NCBI RefSeq assembly: GCF_026013525.1 | Contig: NZ_JAPDRA010000001.1 | Coordinates: 907,056 to 971,055, forward strand | Length of the DNA stretch: 64,000 nucleotides | Direction of reading: 5' to 3' | DNA from: Sphingomonas canadensis | GTDB taxonomy: Bacteria > Pseudomonadota > Alphaproteobacteria > Sphingomonadales > Sphingomonadaceae | In this document: one piece after another, positions 51,158 through 63,283 of the stretch | How positions within the stretch are numbered: position 1 is the stretch's first letter | Layout of the letters: every line of letters starts with the position of its first letter | The notes under the pieces: model-generated | Databases searched by the model: none | What the model saw: only the letters and a program-made list of their open reading frames with translations | Told to the model about the DNA's origin: nothing | Position numbers and translations under genes: made by a program

Positions 51158-51943
51158 ATGGCCGAATTCTTCCTGCCCAAGAACAGCAAGGTCAACAAGC
51201 AGGGGAAGGTGCATCCGGCCCCCGCGGGCGCCACGCGCACGCGCAAGTTTAAGATCTATCGCTACGATCCCGATTCCGGGCAAAACCCGCGCTACGACCA
51301 GTTCGAGGTCGATCTGGACGATTGCGGCCCGATGATCCTGGACGCGCTGATCAAGATCAAGTCGGAGGTGGACCCGGGCCTGACCTTCCGCCGTTCGTGC
51401 CGCGAGGGCATCTGCGGTTCCTGTTCGATGAACATCGACGGCAAGAACGGCCTGGCCTGCACTACCGCGATCGAGGATGTGAAGGGCGACATCACCATCA
51501 CGCCGCTGCCGCATATGGACGTGATCAAGGATCTGGTGCCCGATTTCACGCACTTCTACGCGCAATATGCGTCGATCAAGCCGTGGCTGCAGACCGTTTC
51601 CACCACGCCTTCGGGCAAGGAGCGGCTCCAGTCGCCGGAGGACCGCAACAAGCTGGACGGGCTGTACGAGTGCATCCTGTGCGCCTGCTGCTCCACCTCC
51701 TGCCCCAGCTATTGGTGGAATTCGGACCGGTTCCTGGGTCCGGCGATCCTGCTCCAGGCCTATCGCTGGCTGGCGGATAGCCGCGACGAGATGACCGGCG
51801 AGCGGCTGGACGCGCTGGAGGACCCGTTCCGCCTCTATCGCTGCCACACGATCATGAACTGCGCCAACGCCTGCCCCAAGGGGCTGAGCCCGGCCAAGGC
51901 GATCGCCGAGATCAAGAAGCTCCAGGCCGAGCGCACGCTCTGA
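51158..51943 (+). CDS. sdhB: Succinate dehydrogenase iron-sulfur subunit
   Basis: 261 residues from [16 protein letters not shown]. Three clusters are visible: 2Fe-2[22 protein letters not shown], 4Fe-4[13 protein letters not shown], and 3Fe-4[13 protein letters not shown]. It carries electrons from SdhA to ubiquinone. It is separated from sdhCDA by about 4.6 kb containing six genes on both strands, so it needs its own promoter or a long transcript. The frame is open to GTG 51098, which touches a TAAGGAG, but the homologous N-terminus begins MAEF. Confidence 0.96.
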   Translation: MAEFFLPKNSKVNKQGKVHPAPAGATRTRKFKIYRYDPDSGQNPRYDQFEVDLDDCGPMILDALIKIKSEVDPGLTFRRSCREGICGSCSMNIDGKNGLACTTAIEDVKGDITITPLPHMDVIKDLVPDFTHFYAQYASIKPWLQTVSTTPSGKERLQSPEDRNKLDGLYECILCACCSTSCPSYWWNSDRFLGPAILLQAYRWLADSRDEMTGERLDALEDPFRLYRCHTIMNCANACPKGLSPAKAIAEIKKLQAERTL

Positions 51944-52025
51944 TGCGCGCCGCGCGGGCGTGGGCGGCGGCGGTGCCGTCGCCCCGATTCGGCGTGCGGG
52001 CGCCGGGCGCGGGGCGATCCGCCGG

Positions 52026-52484
52026 ATGAACCCCGAACCCCCGAAGATCGTCTATGAGGACGATCCCGGCACGCCCGGCTGGAAACGCTGGTCGCTGCCC
52101 GATCCTACGCTGTTCAACGCCTTTCTGGGGCCGATCCTGGTCAAGGTGGAGGACGGCATCGCGCGCGTGCGGATGCAGCCGGCGCCGCGCCATGCGAACC
52201 TGCGCGGCCATGTCCATGGCGGGGCGCTGAGCGGCTTCATCGATGTCGCGCTGTTCGCCGCCAGCCGCGGGTTCGGCGTGCTCCAGTTCGGCACCGCCGC
52301 GACGCTGGACCTGTCGATCCAGTTCATCGCCGGGGCCAGTATCGAACGCCCGGTGGAGGCGCGCGTCGAGCTGTTGCGCGAGACCGGGCGGCTGTTGTTC
52401 CTGCGCGGGCTGATCGTGCAGGACGACGCGACCGTCGCGAGCTTTTCCGGCACCGTGCGCAAGCCGAGCCCCGCCGCCGCATGA
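52026..52484 (+). CDS. PaaI-like hotdog thioesterase
   Basis: 152 residues, MNPEPPKIVYEDDPGTPGWKRWSLPDPTLFNAFLGPILVKVE... The hotdog signature HANLRGHVHGGALSGFIDVALFAASRG holds the conserved H-G-G and acidic residue. Hydrolyses acyl-CoA esters, substrate unknown. The stop overlaps the zapE start (ATGA). Confidence 0.85.
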   Translation: MNPEPPKIVYEDDPGTPGWKRWSLPDPTLFNAFLGPILVKVEDGIARVRMQPAPRHANLRGHVHGGALSGFIDVALFAASRGFGVLQFGTAATLDLSIQFIAGASIERPVEARVELLRETGRLLFLRGLIVQDDATVASFSGTVRKPSPAAA

Positions 52485-53590
52485 CGCTGGTCCTCGAACG
52501 CTATCACGCGCTGGCCGCGGCCGGCGAGCTGCGCGCCGATCCGGAGCAGGCGGCGGCCGCGCGCAAGCTGGAACGGCTGGCGCATGAGCTGGAGACCGGC
52601 CCGCGCAAGGGCAGCGTGCTGTGGCGGCTGGGCCGCAAGCCCCAGGCGCCCCAGGGCATCTATCTGTGGGGCGATGTCGGCCGCGGCAAATCGATGCTGA
52701 TGGACCTGTTCTTCGAGAATGTCGGCATCGCGCGCAAGCGGCGGGTTCATTTCCACGAATTCATGCTGGAGGTTCACGAGCGGCTGAAGGCGGAGCGCGA
52801 GCGCGACAGCGCCGATCCGGTGATCGCCGTGGCCGCGGCGATCGCCGCCGATATCCGCCTGCTCGCCTTCGACGAGCTGGTGGTGAACAACCCGCCCGAC
52901 GCCTTCATCCTGGCGCGGCTGTTCACCGAGCTGGTGGCCCAGGGCATCGCGATCGTCGCCACGTCGAACCGCCCGCCGCAGGATCTGTACAAGCACGGGC
53001 TGAACCGTGAGCTGTTCCTGCCCTTCATCCGGCTGATCGAGGAGCGGATGGAGGTCGTCGCGCTCAACGGCCCGACCGATTACCGGCTGGCGCGGCTGGG
53101 CAGCATGCGCACCTGGCTGGTGCCCAACGGGCCGGAGGCGACCGCCGCGCTTTCGGCCGCCTTCTTCCGCCTCACCGATTATCCGCCGGAGGACCGCGCG
53201 CACGTGCCCGCATGCGAGATTCCGGTGCCCGGCGGGCGCACGCTGACGGTGCCCAAATGCCTGAAGGGCGTGGCGGTATTCTCGTTCAAGCGGCTGTGCG
53301 CGGAGGCGCGGGGCGCGTCCGACTATCTGGCGATCGCGCGGCGCTTCCACACCGTGATCATCGTCGGCATCCCGCTGCTGGGGCCGGAGAACCGCAACGA
53401 GGCGGCGCGTTTCGTTACGCTGATCGACGCGCTTTATGAGAACAAGGTGAAGCTGCTCGCCGCCGCCGATGCGGAGCCCGACGCGCTCTATGCGAAGGGC
53501 GACGGTGCCTTCGAGTTCCAGCGCACCGCCAGCCGCCTGCACGAGATGGGATCGGACGAATATCTGGCGCTGGGCCACGGCGAGAAATAG
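52481..53590 (+). CDS. zapE: Cell division protein ZapE / AFG1-like ATPase
   Basis: 369 residues. Walker A GDVGRGKSMLMDLFF (64-71 core), Walker B LLAFDELVVNNPPDAFILARLF, sensor IVATSNRPPQDLYKHGLNRELFLPFI, and a C-terminal lid. In E. coli ZapE is an ATPase that affects the Z-ring and in mitochondria Afg1 acts in respiratory-chain quality control. Its place next to sdhB fits either role. It overlaps the thioesterase gene by four bases. Confidence 0.92.
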   Translation: MTLVLERYHALAAAGELRADPEQAAAARKLERLAHELETGPRKGSVLWRLGRKPQAPQGIYLWGDVGRGKSMLMDLFFENVGIARKRRVHFHEFMLEVHERLKAERERDSADPVIAVAAAIAADIRLLAFDELVVNNPPDAFILARLFTELVAQGIAIVATSNRPPQDLYKHGLNRELFLPFIRLIEERMEVVALNGPTDYRLARLGSMRTWLVPNGPEATAALSAAFFRLTDYPPEDRAHVPACEIPVPGGRTLTVPKCLKGVAVFSFKRLCAEARGASDYLAIARRFHTVIIVGIPLLGPENRNEAARFVTLIDALYENKVKLLAAADAEPDALYAKGDGAFEFQRTASRLHEMGSDEYLALGHGEK

Positions 53591-53684
53591 CGGGGCGGCA
53601 CCGGCCGCCTGGATGCTTCCCCGCCTTGGGGGGCGTTGCGCGGTGCGTGACGTTGGGGCGGATTTCAGACGGGCCGGCGTGCTT

Positions 53685-53704
53685 CCTCCCCCTTGCGGGG
53701 GAGG
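53685..53704. terminator. Hairpin between convergent zapE and winged-helix genes (repeat copy 3)
   Basis: CCTCCCCC / TTGC / GGGGGAGG, eight perfect pairs with a four-base loop. The flanking GAGGAT matches the ends of the intergenic repeats at 3290 and 17998, so it looks like a short remnant of that family. There is no T-tract; termination would be rho-assisted at best. Confidence 0.5.
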
Positions 53705-53726
53705 ATAGGGTTCGCGGCTCCAGGGG

Positions 53727-54269
53727 CTACCCCAGCACCGCCCCGGCCAGATCCTGTCCCCGCCCGGTGAGCCCGTAGAGCGGCATCGGCGGATAGCGGT
53801 CCTCCAACCGGCGGCGCACCAGATCGTGCCCGATCATCGCCTTCAGCGTGGTGGAGAGCGCGCGCGGGGTGACCGGGGAGAGGCGCGACTGTAGCGTGCC
53901 GAAGCGCGTCCATTCCGCGTCCAGCCCCGCCGCCACCGGCAGCCCCCAGCGCGGCAGGTCGGCCGTGCCCAGCCCCAGCCGTTCGCGCGCGGCCAGGATC
54001 CGCTCGCACGCCGCGCCGACGGCCAGCCCCGCCGCGCTCGGCACATATTCGGGCCGCAGCGGGTGGCCGTGGCCCGGATTGGGCATCACCCAGCCGCAAT
54101 CGCGCAGATGCTGCAGGCACCGCGTCAGGCTGTGCGGCGACAGGCCGAAGCGGTGCGCGATCACCGCGAAGCGCGCCCCGCCCGCGCGCGCGATCAGCGC
54201 CAGCACCGGCATGGCCCAGCGGCTGGCGGTCAGCTTGCGCAGCGTGTCGTTGTCGAGCGGCGTTGACAT
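53727..54269 (-). CDS. Transcriptional regulator with two winged-helix (HxlR-like) units
   Basis: 180 residues starting MSTPLDNDTLRKLTASRWAMPVLALIARAGGARFAVIAHRFGLSPHSLTRCLQHLRDCGWVMPN, an HxlR/MarR-like winged helix. A second unit (RLSPVTPRALSTTLKAMIGHDLVRRRLEDRYPPMPLYGLTGRGQDL) repeats the fold. The frame is open far upstream but that part is antisense to the VOC gene. It is divergent from the VOC protein gene with a 78-base AT-rich gap and probably controls it. Confidence 0.8.
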   Translation of the reverse strand: MSTPLDNDTLRKLTASRWAMPVLALIARAGGARFAVIAHRFGLSPHSLTRCLQHLRDCGWVMPNPGHGHPLRPEYVPSAAGLAVGAACERILAARERLGLGTADLPRWGLPVAAGLDAEWTRFGTLQSRLSPVTPRALSTTLKAMIGHDLVRRRLEDRYPPMPLYGLTGRGQDLAGAVLG

Positions 54270-54347
54270 CCCGTCCAATTTGATATCGACTATATAAACG
54301 GTAGCATAGAGTCGCATATCGGCGACGGCAAGCAGGGAGCGAAGGCG

Positions 54348-54764
54348 ATGGACGCAGCAGCGGCAGTGGCGGGCCAGGGCGCCGCGCGCATCGAATATGA
54401 CGGCGGGCTGACCTGCGCGATCAGCGTCACCAGCCTCGATCGCGCGGTCGCCTGGTATCAGGAGGTGCTGGGCATGACGCTGCTCTACCGCGCCGACGCG
54501 ATCGCCTGGTGCGAGCTGACGACCGGGGTGGCGCGCGTCAATCTGGGGCTGGGCCAGGCCGAAAGCGTGCCCCAGGGCGGCGGCGCCACGCTGACCTTCG
54601 GCGTGAAGGATATCGTCGCGGCAAAGGCGGCGCTGGACGCGGTGGGCGTGCGGCAGGACGGCGGGATCAACGAAATCCCGGGCATGGTGAAGCTGCTCAC
54701 CTTCTACGATCCAGACGGCAACGTGCTGATGTTTTACGAGGTCGATCCCGCCTTCGGCCAATAG
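54348..54764 (+). CDS. VOC-superfamily (glyoxalase-like) protein
   Basis: 138 residues. A single paired beta-alpha-beta unit: CAISVTSLDRAVAWYQEVLGMTLLYRADAIAWCELTTG and GATLTFGVKDIVAAKAALDAVGV ... YDPDGNVLMFYEV, with the metal-ligand-type Glu near the C-terminus. Could be a resistance, isomerase or dioxygenase-like protein; substrate unknown. Its divergent regulator suggests inducible expression. Confidence 0.87.
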   Translation: MDAAAAVAGQGAARIEYDGGLTCAISVTSLDRAVAWYQEVLGMTLLYRADAIAWCELTTGVARVNLGLGQAESVPQGGGATLTFGVKDIVAAKAALDAVGVRQDGGINEIPGMVKLLTFYDPDGNVLMFYEVDPAFGQ

Positions 54765-54816
54765 GGGCGGGCGGGCACGGCTGCCGTAGCGGCGGAGCGC
54801 CGCGGGGCCGGTTTGA

Positions 54817-55919
<1,103 letters not shown>

Positions 55920-55920
<1 letters not shown>

Positions 55921-56477
55921 TGCTGCTGGCTGCCGCCTCGCTGCTTGCCGCCGCGGCCGCGGACCCGTCCGCGGACCTCGCGCTGCTGCATGCGTTCGAG
56001 GCGCCGTGCAGCCAGGTCGCCGATATCGGCGCGGCCCGGGCGGCCGCTCCGGCGGCGGGCTGGACCCCGATCGACGAGGGCGACGACGCGCGCATCGCCC
56101 GGCTCGCCAAGCTCGGCCGCGAGGCGACCGAGGGCGAGGGGACGGTCACCGGATCGGTGTTCAAGCGCACCCATTCGGGCCGTGCGGTGTTCCTGTTCCT
56201 CAGCCGTTTCGAAGATGGCGAGGGCTATTGGGGCAACGGCTGCCGCCTCTATGATTTCGACGCGGCAGAGCCGATGGATTTCGCGACCGTGAAGTCGTGG
56301 ATCGGCAAGGAGCCCACCGGCGTCGTCGAGAGCCAGGGCATCACCCGGCGGCTGTGGGAGCCATGGGTTTCCGGCCGCACCTTTGAATTCAGCTATGTTC
56401 CCGCATCCAGCGCCCAGGCCCACGCGACCGGTTTGAGCGGTGTGGTGCTTGTGGCATCCGCCATCGGAGGCTTTTGA
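55920..56477 (+). CDS. Secreted hypothetical protein inside the TCA operon
   Basis: 185 residues with a short N-terminal signal-like stretch (MLLAAASLLAAAAADPSADLALL). The rest, AFEAPCSQVADIGAARAAAPAAGWTPIDEGDDARIARLAKLGREA..., VFLFLSRFEDGEGYWGNGCRLYDFDA, has two Cys that could form a disulfide. I recognise no domain. It overlaps the mdh stop and abuts sucD, sitting where sucC would be expected in many alphaproteobacteria. Confidence 0.7.
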
Positions 56478-57368
56478 ATGGCAATCCTCGTCGACAAGAA
56501 CACCAAGGTCATCACCCAGGGGATGACCGGCAAGACCGGCACCTTCCACACCAAGGCGGCGCTGGATTACGGCACGCAGATGGTTGGCGGCGTGACCCCG
56601 GGCAAGGGCGGCACGATCCATGAGGAGCTGGGCCTGCCCAACTTCGATACCGTGGCCGAGGCGGTCGCCAAGACCGGCGCCACCGCCAGCGTGATCTATG
56701 TCCCGCCGCCCTTCGCCGCCGATTCGATCCTGGAGGCGATCGACGCCGAAGTGCCGCTGATCGTCGCGATCACCGAGGGCGTGCCGGTGCTGGACATGGT
56801 GAAGGTGAAGCGCGCGCTTTCCGGATCCAAGTCGCGGCTGATCGGCCCGAACTGCCCGGGCGTGCTGACGCCGGGCGAATGCAAGATCGGCATCATGCCG
56901 GGCAGCATCTTCTCCAAGGGCTCGGTCGGCGTCGTCAGCCGTTCGGGCACGCTCACCTATGAGGCGGTGTTCCAGACCACCAACGCCGGCCTGGGCCAGA
57001 CGACCGCGGTGGGCATCGGCGGCGATCCGGTGAACGGCACCAACTTCATCGACGTGCTGGAGCTGTTCCTGGGCGATCCCGCCACCGAATCGATCATCAT
57101 GATCGGCGAGATCGGCGGTTCGGCCGAGGAAGAGGCCGCGCAGTTCCTGAAGGACGAGGCCAAGAAGGGCCGCAAGAAGCCGATGGTCGGCTTCATCGCG
57201 GGCCGCACGGCGCCTCCGGGCCGCCGCATGGGCCATGCCGGCGCGATCGTTTCCGGCGGCCAGGGCGGCGCCGAGGACAAGATCGCGGCGATGGAGGCCG
57301 CGGGCATCCGCGTCGCCGCCAGCCCGTCCGAACTGGGCACCACGCTCGTCGACGTGCTCAAGGGCTAA
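56478..57368 (+). CDS. sucD: Succinyl-CoA synthetase alpha subunit
   Basis: 296 residues. [45 protein letters not shown] is the CoA-binding N-terminus. GNCPGV-type loop [21 protein letters not shown] and the phospho-His region [14 protein letters not shown] ... [20 protein letters not shown] complete it. It forms the enzyme with SucC, whose gene is not in the window. Confidence 0.97.
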   Translation: MAILVDKNTKVITQGMTGKTGTFHTKAALDYGTQMVGGVTPGKGGTIHEELGLPNFDTVAEAVAKTGATASVIYVPPPFAADSILEAIDAEVPLIVAITEGVPVLDMVKVKRALSGSKSRLIGPNCPGVLTPGECKIGIMPGSIFSKGSVGVVSRSGTLTYEAVFQTTNAGLGQTTAVGIGGDPVNGTNFIDVLELFLGDPATESIIMIGEIGGSAEEEAAQFLKDEAKKGRKKPMVGFIAGRTAPPGRRMGHAGAIVSGGQGGAEDKIAAMEAAGIRVAASPSELGTTLVDVLKG

Positions 57369-57424
57369 ATCGCAAGCTTTGCGCGCTTATATTGCGGGGG
57401 TGTGAGCGCTAACTCGAACGGAAG

Positions 57425-60358
57425 ATGACCATGGGCTACGAAGGCCTGGATTTCGACGACATCGCCGGCGGCGTCAGCCCCGCCTTCGTCGAGACGCTGT
57501 ACCGCAAGTACAAGAGCGACCCCGCGGCGATCGAGCCCGGCTGGCGTAGCTGGTTCGAAGGACTGGAAGGCAGCGCCTCCGGCCCGAGCTGGGCGCGCGC
57601 CGGCTGGCCGCCCGCCGACACCGACGCGCTGACCGCGGCGCTCGATCCGACGCAGATGGAGCCTGCGGCCAAGCCGGCCCGGGCAGCGGCGGCCGCCCCC
57701 GCCCAGCCCGCGCTCTCGACCGAGGCGATCGCCCAGGCCGCGTCGGATTCGATCCGCGCGATGATGCTGATCCGCACCTATCGCGTGCGCGGCCACCTGG
57801 CGGCCAACCTCGATCCGCTGGGGCTTTCGAAGCAGGATCTGCCCGCCGATCTGACGCCCGAATATCACGGCTTCACCGGGGCCGACCTGGATCGCCCGAT
57901 CTATCTGGGCGGCGCGCTGGGCCTGGAGCGCGCCTCTGTGCGCGAGGTCGTCGCGATCCTGCGTGCCAATTACTGCGGCAACGTGGGCCTTGAGTACATG
58001 CACATCTCCGACGTGGAGGAGCGCCGCTTCCTCCAGGAACGCATGGAGGGCGAGGACAAGGCGATCGAATTCACCGTCAACGGCAAGAAGGCGATCCTCT
58101 CCAAGGTCATCGAGGCCGAGCAGTGGGAGAAGTTCCTCGGCAAGAAATATGTCGGGACGAAGCGCTTCGGGCTGGACGGCGGCGAATCGATGATCCCCGC
58201 CATGGAGGCGATCATCAAGTACGGCGGCGCCTCGGGCGTGCGCGAGATCGTCTATGGCATGGCGCACCGCGGCCGGCTGAACATGCTGGCCAATGTGATG
58301 GCCAAGCCGTTCCACGTCATCTTCCACGAATTCGCCGGCGGATCGGCGAACCCGGAGGACGTGGGCGGATCGGGCGACGTCAAATACCATCTGGGCACCA
58401 GCGCCGATCGCGAGTTCGACGGCATCAACGTCCATATGTCGCTGGTCGCCAACCCCAGCCACCTGGAGGCGGTTGACCCCGTGGTGCTGGGCAAGGTCCG
58501 CGCGCAGCAGACCACGCGCAACGATCTGGGCGAGCATCAGCAGGTGCTGCCGGTGCTGATCCACGGCGACGCGGCCTTCGCGGGCCAGGGCATCGTGTGG
58601 GAATGCCTCGGCTTCTCGGGCATCCGCGGGTACAATACCGGCGGCTGCATCCACTTCGTCATCAACAACCAGATCGGCTTCACCACCAGCCCGCAGTTCG
58701 CACGCTCCTCGCCCTATCCGTCGGATGTGGCGAAGGGGGTGCAGGCGCCGATCCTCCACGTCAACGGCGACGATCCCGAAGCCGTGACCTTCGCGTGCAA
58801 GGTGGCGATCGAGTTCCGCCAGAAGTTCAAGCGCGACGTGGTGATCGACATGTGGTGCTATCGCCGCTTCGGCCACAACGAGGGCGACGAGCCGAGCTTC
58901 ACCCAGCCGCTGATGTACGCGAAGATCAAGGGCCACCCGGGCGTGGCCGAGCTCTATGCGAAGCGGCTGGAGCGCGAAGGCGTGATCGACGGCGGCTTCG
59001 CGGCAGCGAAGATCGGCGAGTTCACCGCGCTGCTGGAAGAGGAATTCGCCGCCGGCGCGAACTATAAGGCGAACAAGGCCGACTGGTTCGGCGGCCGATG
59101 GAGCGGGCTGGGCGCCCCCACCGAGGGCGAGGCCGCGCGCCGCAACGTGGAAACCGGCATCGACAAGAAGCTGTTCGACAGCCTGGGCCGCACGCTGACC
59201 ACCGTTCCGGACGAATTCAACATCCACAAGACGCTGGCCCGCGTGATCGACGCCAAGCGCGAGATGTTCCGTTCGGGCGAGAATTTCGACTGGGCGACGG
59301 GCGAGGCGCTGGCCTTTGGATCGCTGCTGTCGGAAGGCTATGGCGTGCGTCTGTCGGGCCAGGATTCGGGGCGCGGCACCTTCAGCCAGCGCCACGCCGT
59401 CTGGGTCGATCAGAAGGACGAGCATAAATATATCCCGCTCGCCACCGTCGAGCACGGCCGGTTCGAGGTGCTGGATAGCCCGCTGTCCGAATATGGCGTG
59501 CTGGGCTTCGAATATGGCTATGCCGGCGCCGACCCCAAGAGCCTGGTGCTGTGGGAGGCGCAGTTCGGCGATTTCGCCAACGGCGCGCAGATCATGATCG
59601 ATCAGTTCATCGCCGCGGGCGAGGCTAAGTGGCTGCGCGCCAACGGCCTGGTGATGCTGCTGCCGCACGGATATGAAGGGCAGGGGCCGGAGCACAGCTC
59701 GGCGCGACCCGAGCGCTTCCTGCAGCTTTGCGCGGGCGACAATATGCAGGTGGTGAACGTCACCACGCCTGCCAATTACTTCCACCTGCTGCGCCGCCAG
59801 ATGCACCGCAACTTCCGCAAGCCGCTGGTGCAGATGACGCCCAAATCGCTGCTGCGGCACAAGATGGCGGTTTCTACGGCCGATCAGTTCCTGGGCCAGA
59901 GCCACTTCATGCGCATCCTTTCGGATACCAACGCGCCGGCCGACAAGGACGTGAAGCGGCTGGTGCTGTGCAGCGGCAAGGTGGCCTATGACCTGATCGA
60001 GGCGCGCGACGCGGCGGGCGACAAGAACACCGCGATCGTCCGCATCGAGCAGCTCTATCCGTTCCCGGGCGAGCCGCTCACCATCCGCCTGAAGCGCATG
60101 ACCAACCTGGAAGAGGTGGTGTGGGCGCAGGAGGAGCCGAAGAACAACGGATACTGGTTCTTCGTCGAGCCTTTCATCGAACAATGCCTGATCGACGCGG
60201 GCGTGAAGCCGCTGCGGCCGCGCTATGCCGGGCGCGGGGTGGCGGCGTCGCCCGCCACGGGCCTGATGAAGCGGCACCAGATCGAACAGGGCGCGCTGGT
60301 CGCCGACGCGCTGGGCCACAGCGTGCGCGAGGAGATCCGCAGGTCGCGGAAGGGTTGA
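57425..60358 (+). CDS. sucA: 2-oxoglutarate dehydrogenase E1 component
   Basis: Thiamine-diphosphate decarboxylase of the 2-oxoglutarate dehydrogenase complex. 977 residues, somewhat longer than the E. coli protein. An N-terminal E2-binding segment (SPAFVETLYRKYKSDPAAIEPGWRSWFEGLEG), then EIVYGMAHRGRLNMLANVM, HGDAAFAGQGIVWECLGFS, and HFVINNQIGFTT with the TPP-binding region. DSGRGTFSQRHAVWVDQ and EFGDFANGAQIMIDQFI are in the second half. Followed by sucB and lpd. Confidence 0.97.
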   Translation: MTMGYEGLDFDDIAGGVSPAFVETLYRKYKSDPAAIEPGWRSWFEGLEGSASGPSWARAGWPPADTDALTAALDPTQMEPAAKPARAAAAAPAQPALSTEAIAQAASDSIRAMMLIRTYRVRGHLAANLDPLGLSKQDLPADLTPEYHGFTGADLDRPIYLGGALGLERASVREVVAILRANYCGNVGLEYMHISDVEERRFLQERMEGEDKAIEFTVNGKKAILSKVIEAEQWEKFLGKKYVGTKRFGLDGGESMIPAMEAIIKYGGASGVREIVYGMAHRGRLNMLANVMAKPFHVIFHEFAGGSANPEDVGGSGDVKYHLGTSADREFDGINVHMSLVANPSHLEAVDPVVLGKVRAQQTTRNDLGEHQQVLPVLIHGDAAFAGQGIVWECLGFSGIRGYNTGGCIHFVINNQIGFTTSPQFARSSPYPSDVAKGVQAPILHVNGDDPEAVTFACKVAIEFRQKFKRDVVIDMWCYRRFGHNEGDEPSFTQPLMYAKIKGHPGVAELYAKRLEREGVIDGGFAAAKIGEFTALLEEEFAAGANYKANKADWFGGRWSGLGAPTEGEAARRNVETGIDKKLFDSLGRTLTTVPDEFNIHKTLARVIDAKREMFRSGENFDWATGEALAFGSLLSEGYGVRLSGQDSGRGTFSQRHAVWVDQKDEHKYIPLATVEHGRFEVLDSPLSEYGVLGFEYGYAGADPKSLVLWEAQFGDFANGAQIMIDQFIAAGEAKWLRANGLVMLLPHGYEGQGPEHSSARPERFLQLCAGDNMQVVNVTTPANYFHLLRRQMHRNFRKPLVQMTPKSLLRHKMAVSTADQFLGQSHFMRILSDTNAPADKDVKRLVLCSGKVAYDLIEARDAAGDKNTAIVRIEQLYPFPGEPLTIRLKRMTNLEEVVWAQEEPKNNGYWFFVEPFIEQCLIDAGVKPLRPRYAGRGVAASPATGLMKRHQIEQGALVADALGHSVREEIRRSRKG

Positions 60359-60444
60359 GGGCTTCGCCCGCCGCCATGGCGCAGGCGGGCGGCCCGGGCA
60401 TCATTGGTTGAGATCACGGCTGCGGCCGCGACGACGAGGTAGAG

Positions 60445-61644
<1,200 letters not shown>

Positions 61645-61650
61645 GGCCCC

Positions 61651-61728
61651 GCGCTCCTGCCAAAGCGGGAGCCCGGTGCCAGGAGCGGCGCCCCCAGCAA
61701 CCCTTGGCCCCTGTTTTCGCAGGGGCAC
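61651..61728. repeat. Paired hairpin repeat between sucB and lpd
   Basis: GCTCCTGC-CAAA-GCGGGAGC (61653-61672) and CCCCTG-TTTTCG-CAGGGG (61708-61725). The right half read backwards resembles the left half (both contain a CCTGC-x-AAA core), so the element is an imperfect inverted dimer, like the small hairpin repeats dispersed in sphingomonad genomes. It fills nearly the whole 97-base gap in the operon. Confidence 0.6.
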
Positions 61729-61741
61729 AACGGAGCGAAAA

Positions 61742-63133
61742 ATGGCTGAATACGACTATGATGTCCTGATCATCGGTGCCGGTCCCGGCGGCTATGTCGC
61801 GGCGATCCGCGCGGCGCAGCTCGGGCTGAACACCGCGTGCGTCGAAAGCCGCGAGACGCTGGGCGGAACCTGCCTCAACGTCGGATGCATCCCTTCGAAG
61901 GCGATGCTGCATGCGTCGGAGCTGTATGACGAGGCGGCGTCGGGCAAGCTCGCCAAGCTGGGCATCAAGGCGCAGGTCGAGCTGGACCTGGGCACGATGC
62001 ACGGCCAGCGCGTCGATGCCGTGAAGGGCCTGACCGGCGGCATCGAATTCCTGTTCAAGAAGAACAAGGTGACCTGGCTGAAGGGCTTCGGCAGCTTCGT
62101 CGACGCGCATACGGTGAAGGTCGGCGACCAGACCGTCACCGCGAAGAACATCGTCATCGCCACCGGCTCCTCGGTCACCCCGCTGCCGGGCGTGACGGTG
62201 GACCAGCAGGTGATCGTCGATTCCACCGGCGCGCTGGAACTGCCCAAGGTGCCCGAGCATCTGGTGGTGATCGGCGGCGGCGTGATCGGGCTGGAGCTGG
62301 GCAGCGTGTGGCGCCGCCTGGGCGCGAAGGTGACGGTCGTCGAGTTCCTCGACCAGATCCTGCCCGGCATGGACGACGATGTCCGCAAGGAAGCCAACAA
62401 GATCTTCAAGAAGCAGGGGATCGCGTTCAAGCTTTCGACCAAGGTGACCTCCGCCGCCGTGAAGGACGGCAAGGCGGTGCTGACCGTCGAGCCCGCCGCG
62501 GGCGGCGCGGCCGAGACGATCGAGGCGGATGCCGTGCTCGTCGCGATCGGCCGCCGTCCGAACACCGAGGGGCTGAACCTGGCCGCCGCGGGCGTGGAGA
62601 CCAATGCGCGCGGCCAGATCGAGACCGATCACAGCTTCCGCACCAAGGTTCCCGGCGTCTGGGCGGTCGGCGACGTGATCCCCGGCCCGATGCTGGCGCA
62701 CAAGGCCGAGGACGAAGGCATCGCCGTGGCCGAGAATATCGCGGGCCTCACCGGCATCGTGAACCATGATGTGATCCCCAGCGTGGTCTATACCATGCCC
62801 GAGATCGCGGGCGTGGGCCTCACCGAGGCGCAGGCCAAGGCGAAGGGCGAGGTGAAGGTCGGCAAGTTCCCGATGATGGCGAACAGCCGCGCCAAGACCA
62901 ACCACGAGCCCGACGGCTTCGTGAAGGTGATCGCCGACGCCAAGTCGGATCGCGTGCTGGGCGTGTGGTGTATCGCCAGCGTGGCGGGCACGATGATCGC
63001 CCAGGCCGCGCAGGCGATGGAGTTCGGCGCGACGAGCGAGGACATCGCCTACACCTGCCACGCGCACCCGACGCACAGCGAGGCGATCAAGGAAGCCGCG
63101 ATGGCGGTGACCGGCAAGCCGATCCACATCTGA
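61742..63133 (+). CDS. lpd: Dihydrolipoamide dehydrogenase (E3)
   Basis: 463 residues. FAD-binding DVLIIGAGPGGYVAAIRAAQLG, redox disulfide Cys44/Cys49 in GGTCLNVGCIPSK, NAD-binding VVIGGGVIGLELGSVW, and the C-terminal HAHPTHSEAIKEAAMAV with the catalytic His-Glu. Re-oxidises the lipoyl group of SucB. Start ATG 61742 after CGGAG; the upstream frame runs through the hairpin repeat. Confidence 0.97.
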   Translation: MAEYDYDVLIIGAGPGGYVAAIRAAQLGLNTACVESRETLGGTCLNVGCIPSKAMLHASELYDEAASGKLAKLGIKAQVELDLGTMHGQRVDAVKGLTGGIEFLFKKNKVTWLKGFGSFVDAHTVKVGDQTVTAKNIVIATGSSVTPLPGVTVDQQVIVDSTGALELPKVPEHLVVIGGGVIGLELGSVWRRLGAKVTVVEFLDQILPGMDDDVRKEANKIFKKQGIAFKLSTKVTSAAVKDGKAVLTVEPAAGGAAETIEADAVLVAIGRRPNTEGLNLAAAGVETNARGQIETDHSFRTKVPGVWAVGDVIPGPMLAHKAEDEGIAVAENIAGLTGIVNHDVIPSVVYTMPEIAGVGLTEAQAKAKGEVKVGKFPMMANSRAKTNHEPDGFVKVIADAKSDRVLGVWCIASVAGTMIAQAAQAMEFGATSEDIAYTCHAHPTHSEAIKEAAMAVTGKPIHI

Positions 63134-63221
63134 TCCGGAGGGCGGGGCGGGGTCCCGGCATCGTTCCCGCTCTACCGCTGCCGTTCGCGCTGTGCTGTTC
63201 CGGCTTCGCGTGATTCAAATA

Positions 63222-63242
63222 GCGGCGGACCAACACCGCCGC
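63222..63242 (-). terminator. Possible terminator of the SulP gene
   Basis: GCGGCGG / seven-base loop / CCGCCGC. On the minus strand it is followed by TATTTGA, moderately U-rich; it lies 42 bases past the SulP stop codon. Confidence 0.45.
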
Positions 63243-63283
63243 CCCGCATCCACCCAAGACATCGTTTAAGCAGAACGCCCGCC

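Noticed and set aside
57365..60319. 984-codon open frame antisense to sucA
   Set aside because: In GC-rich DNA the strand opposite a real gene often stays open. The product is His/Arg/Leu/Ala-rich with no domain, while the plus strand encodes a complete SucA.
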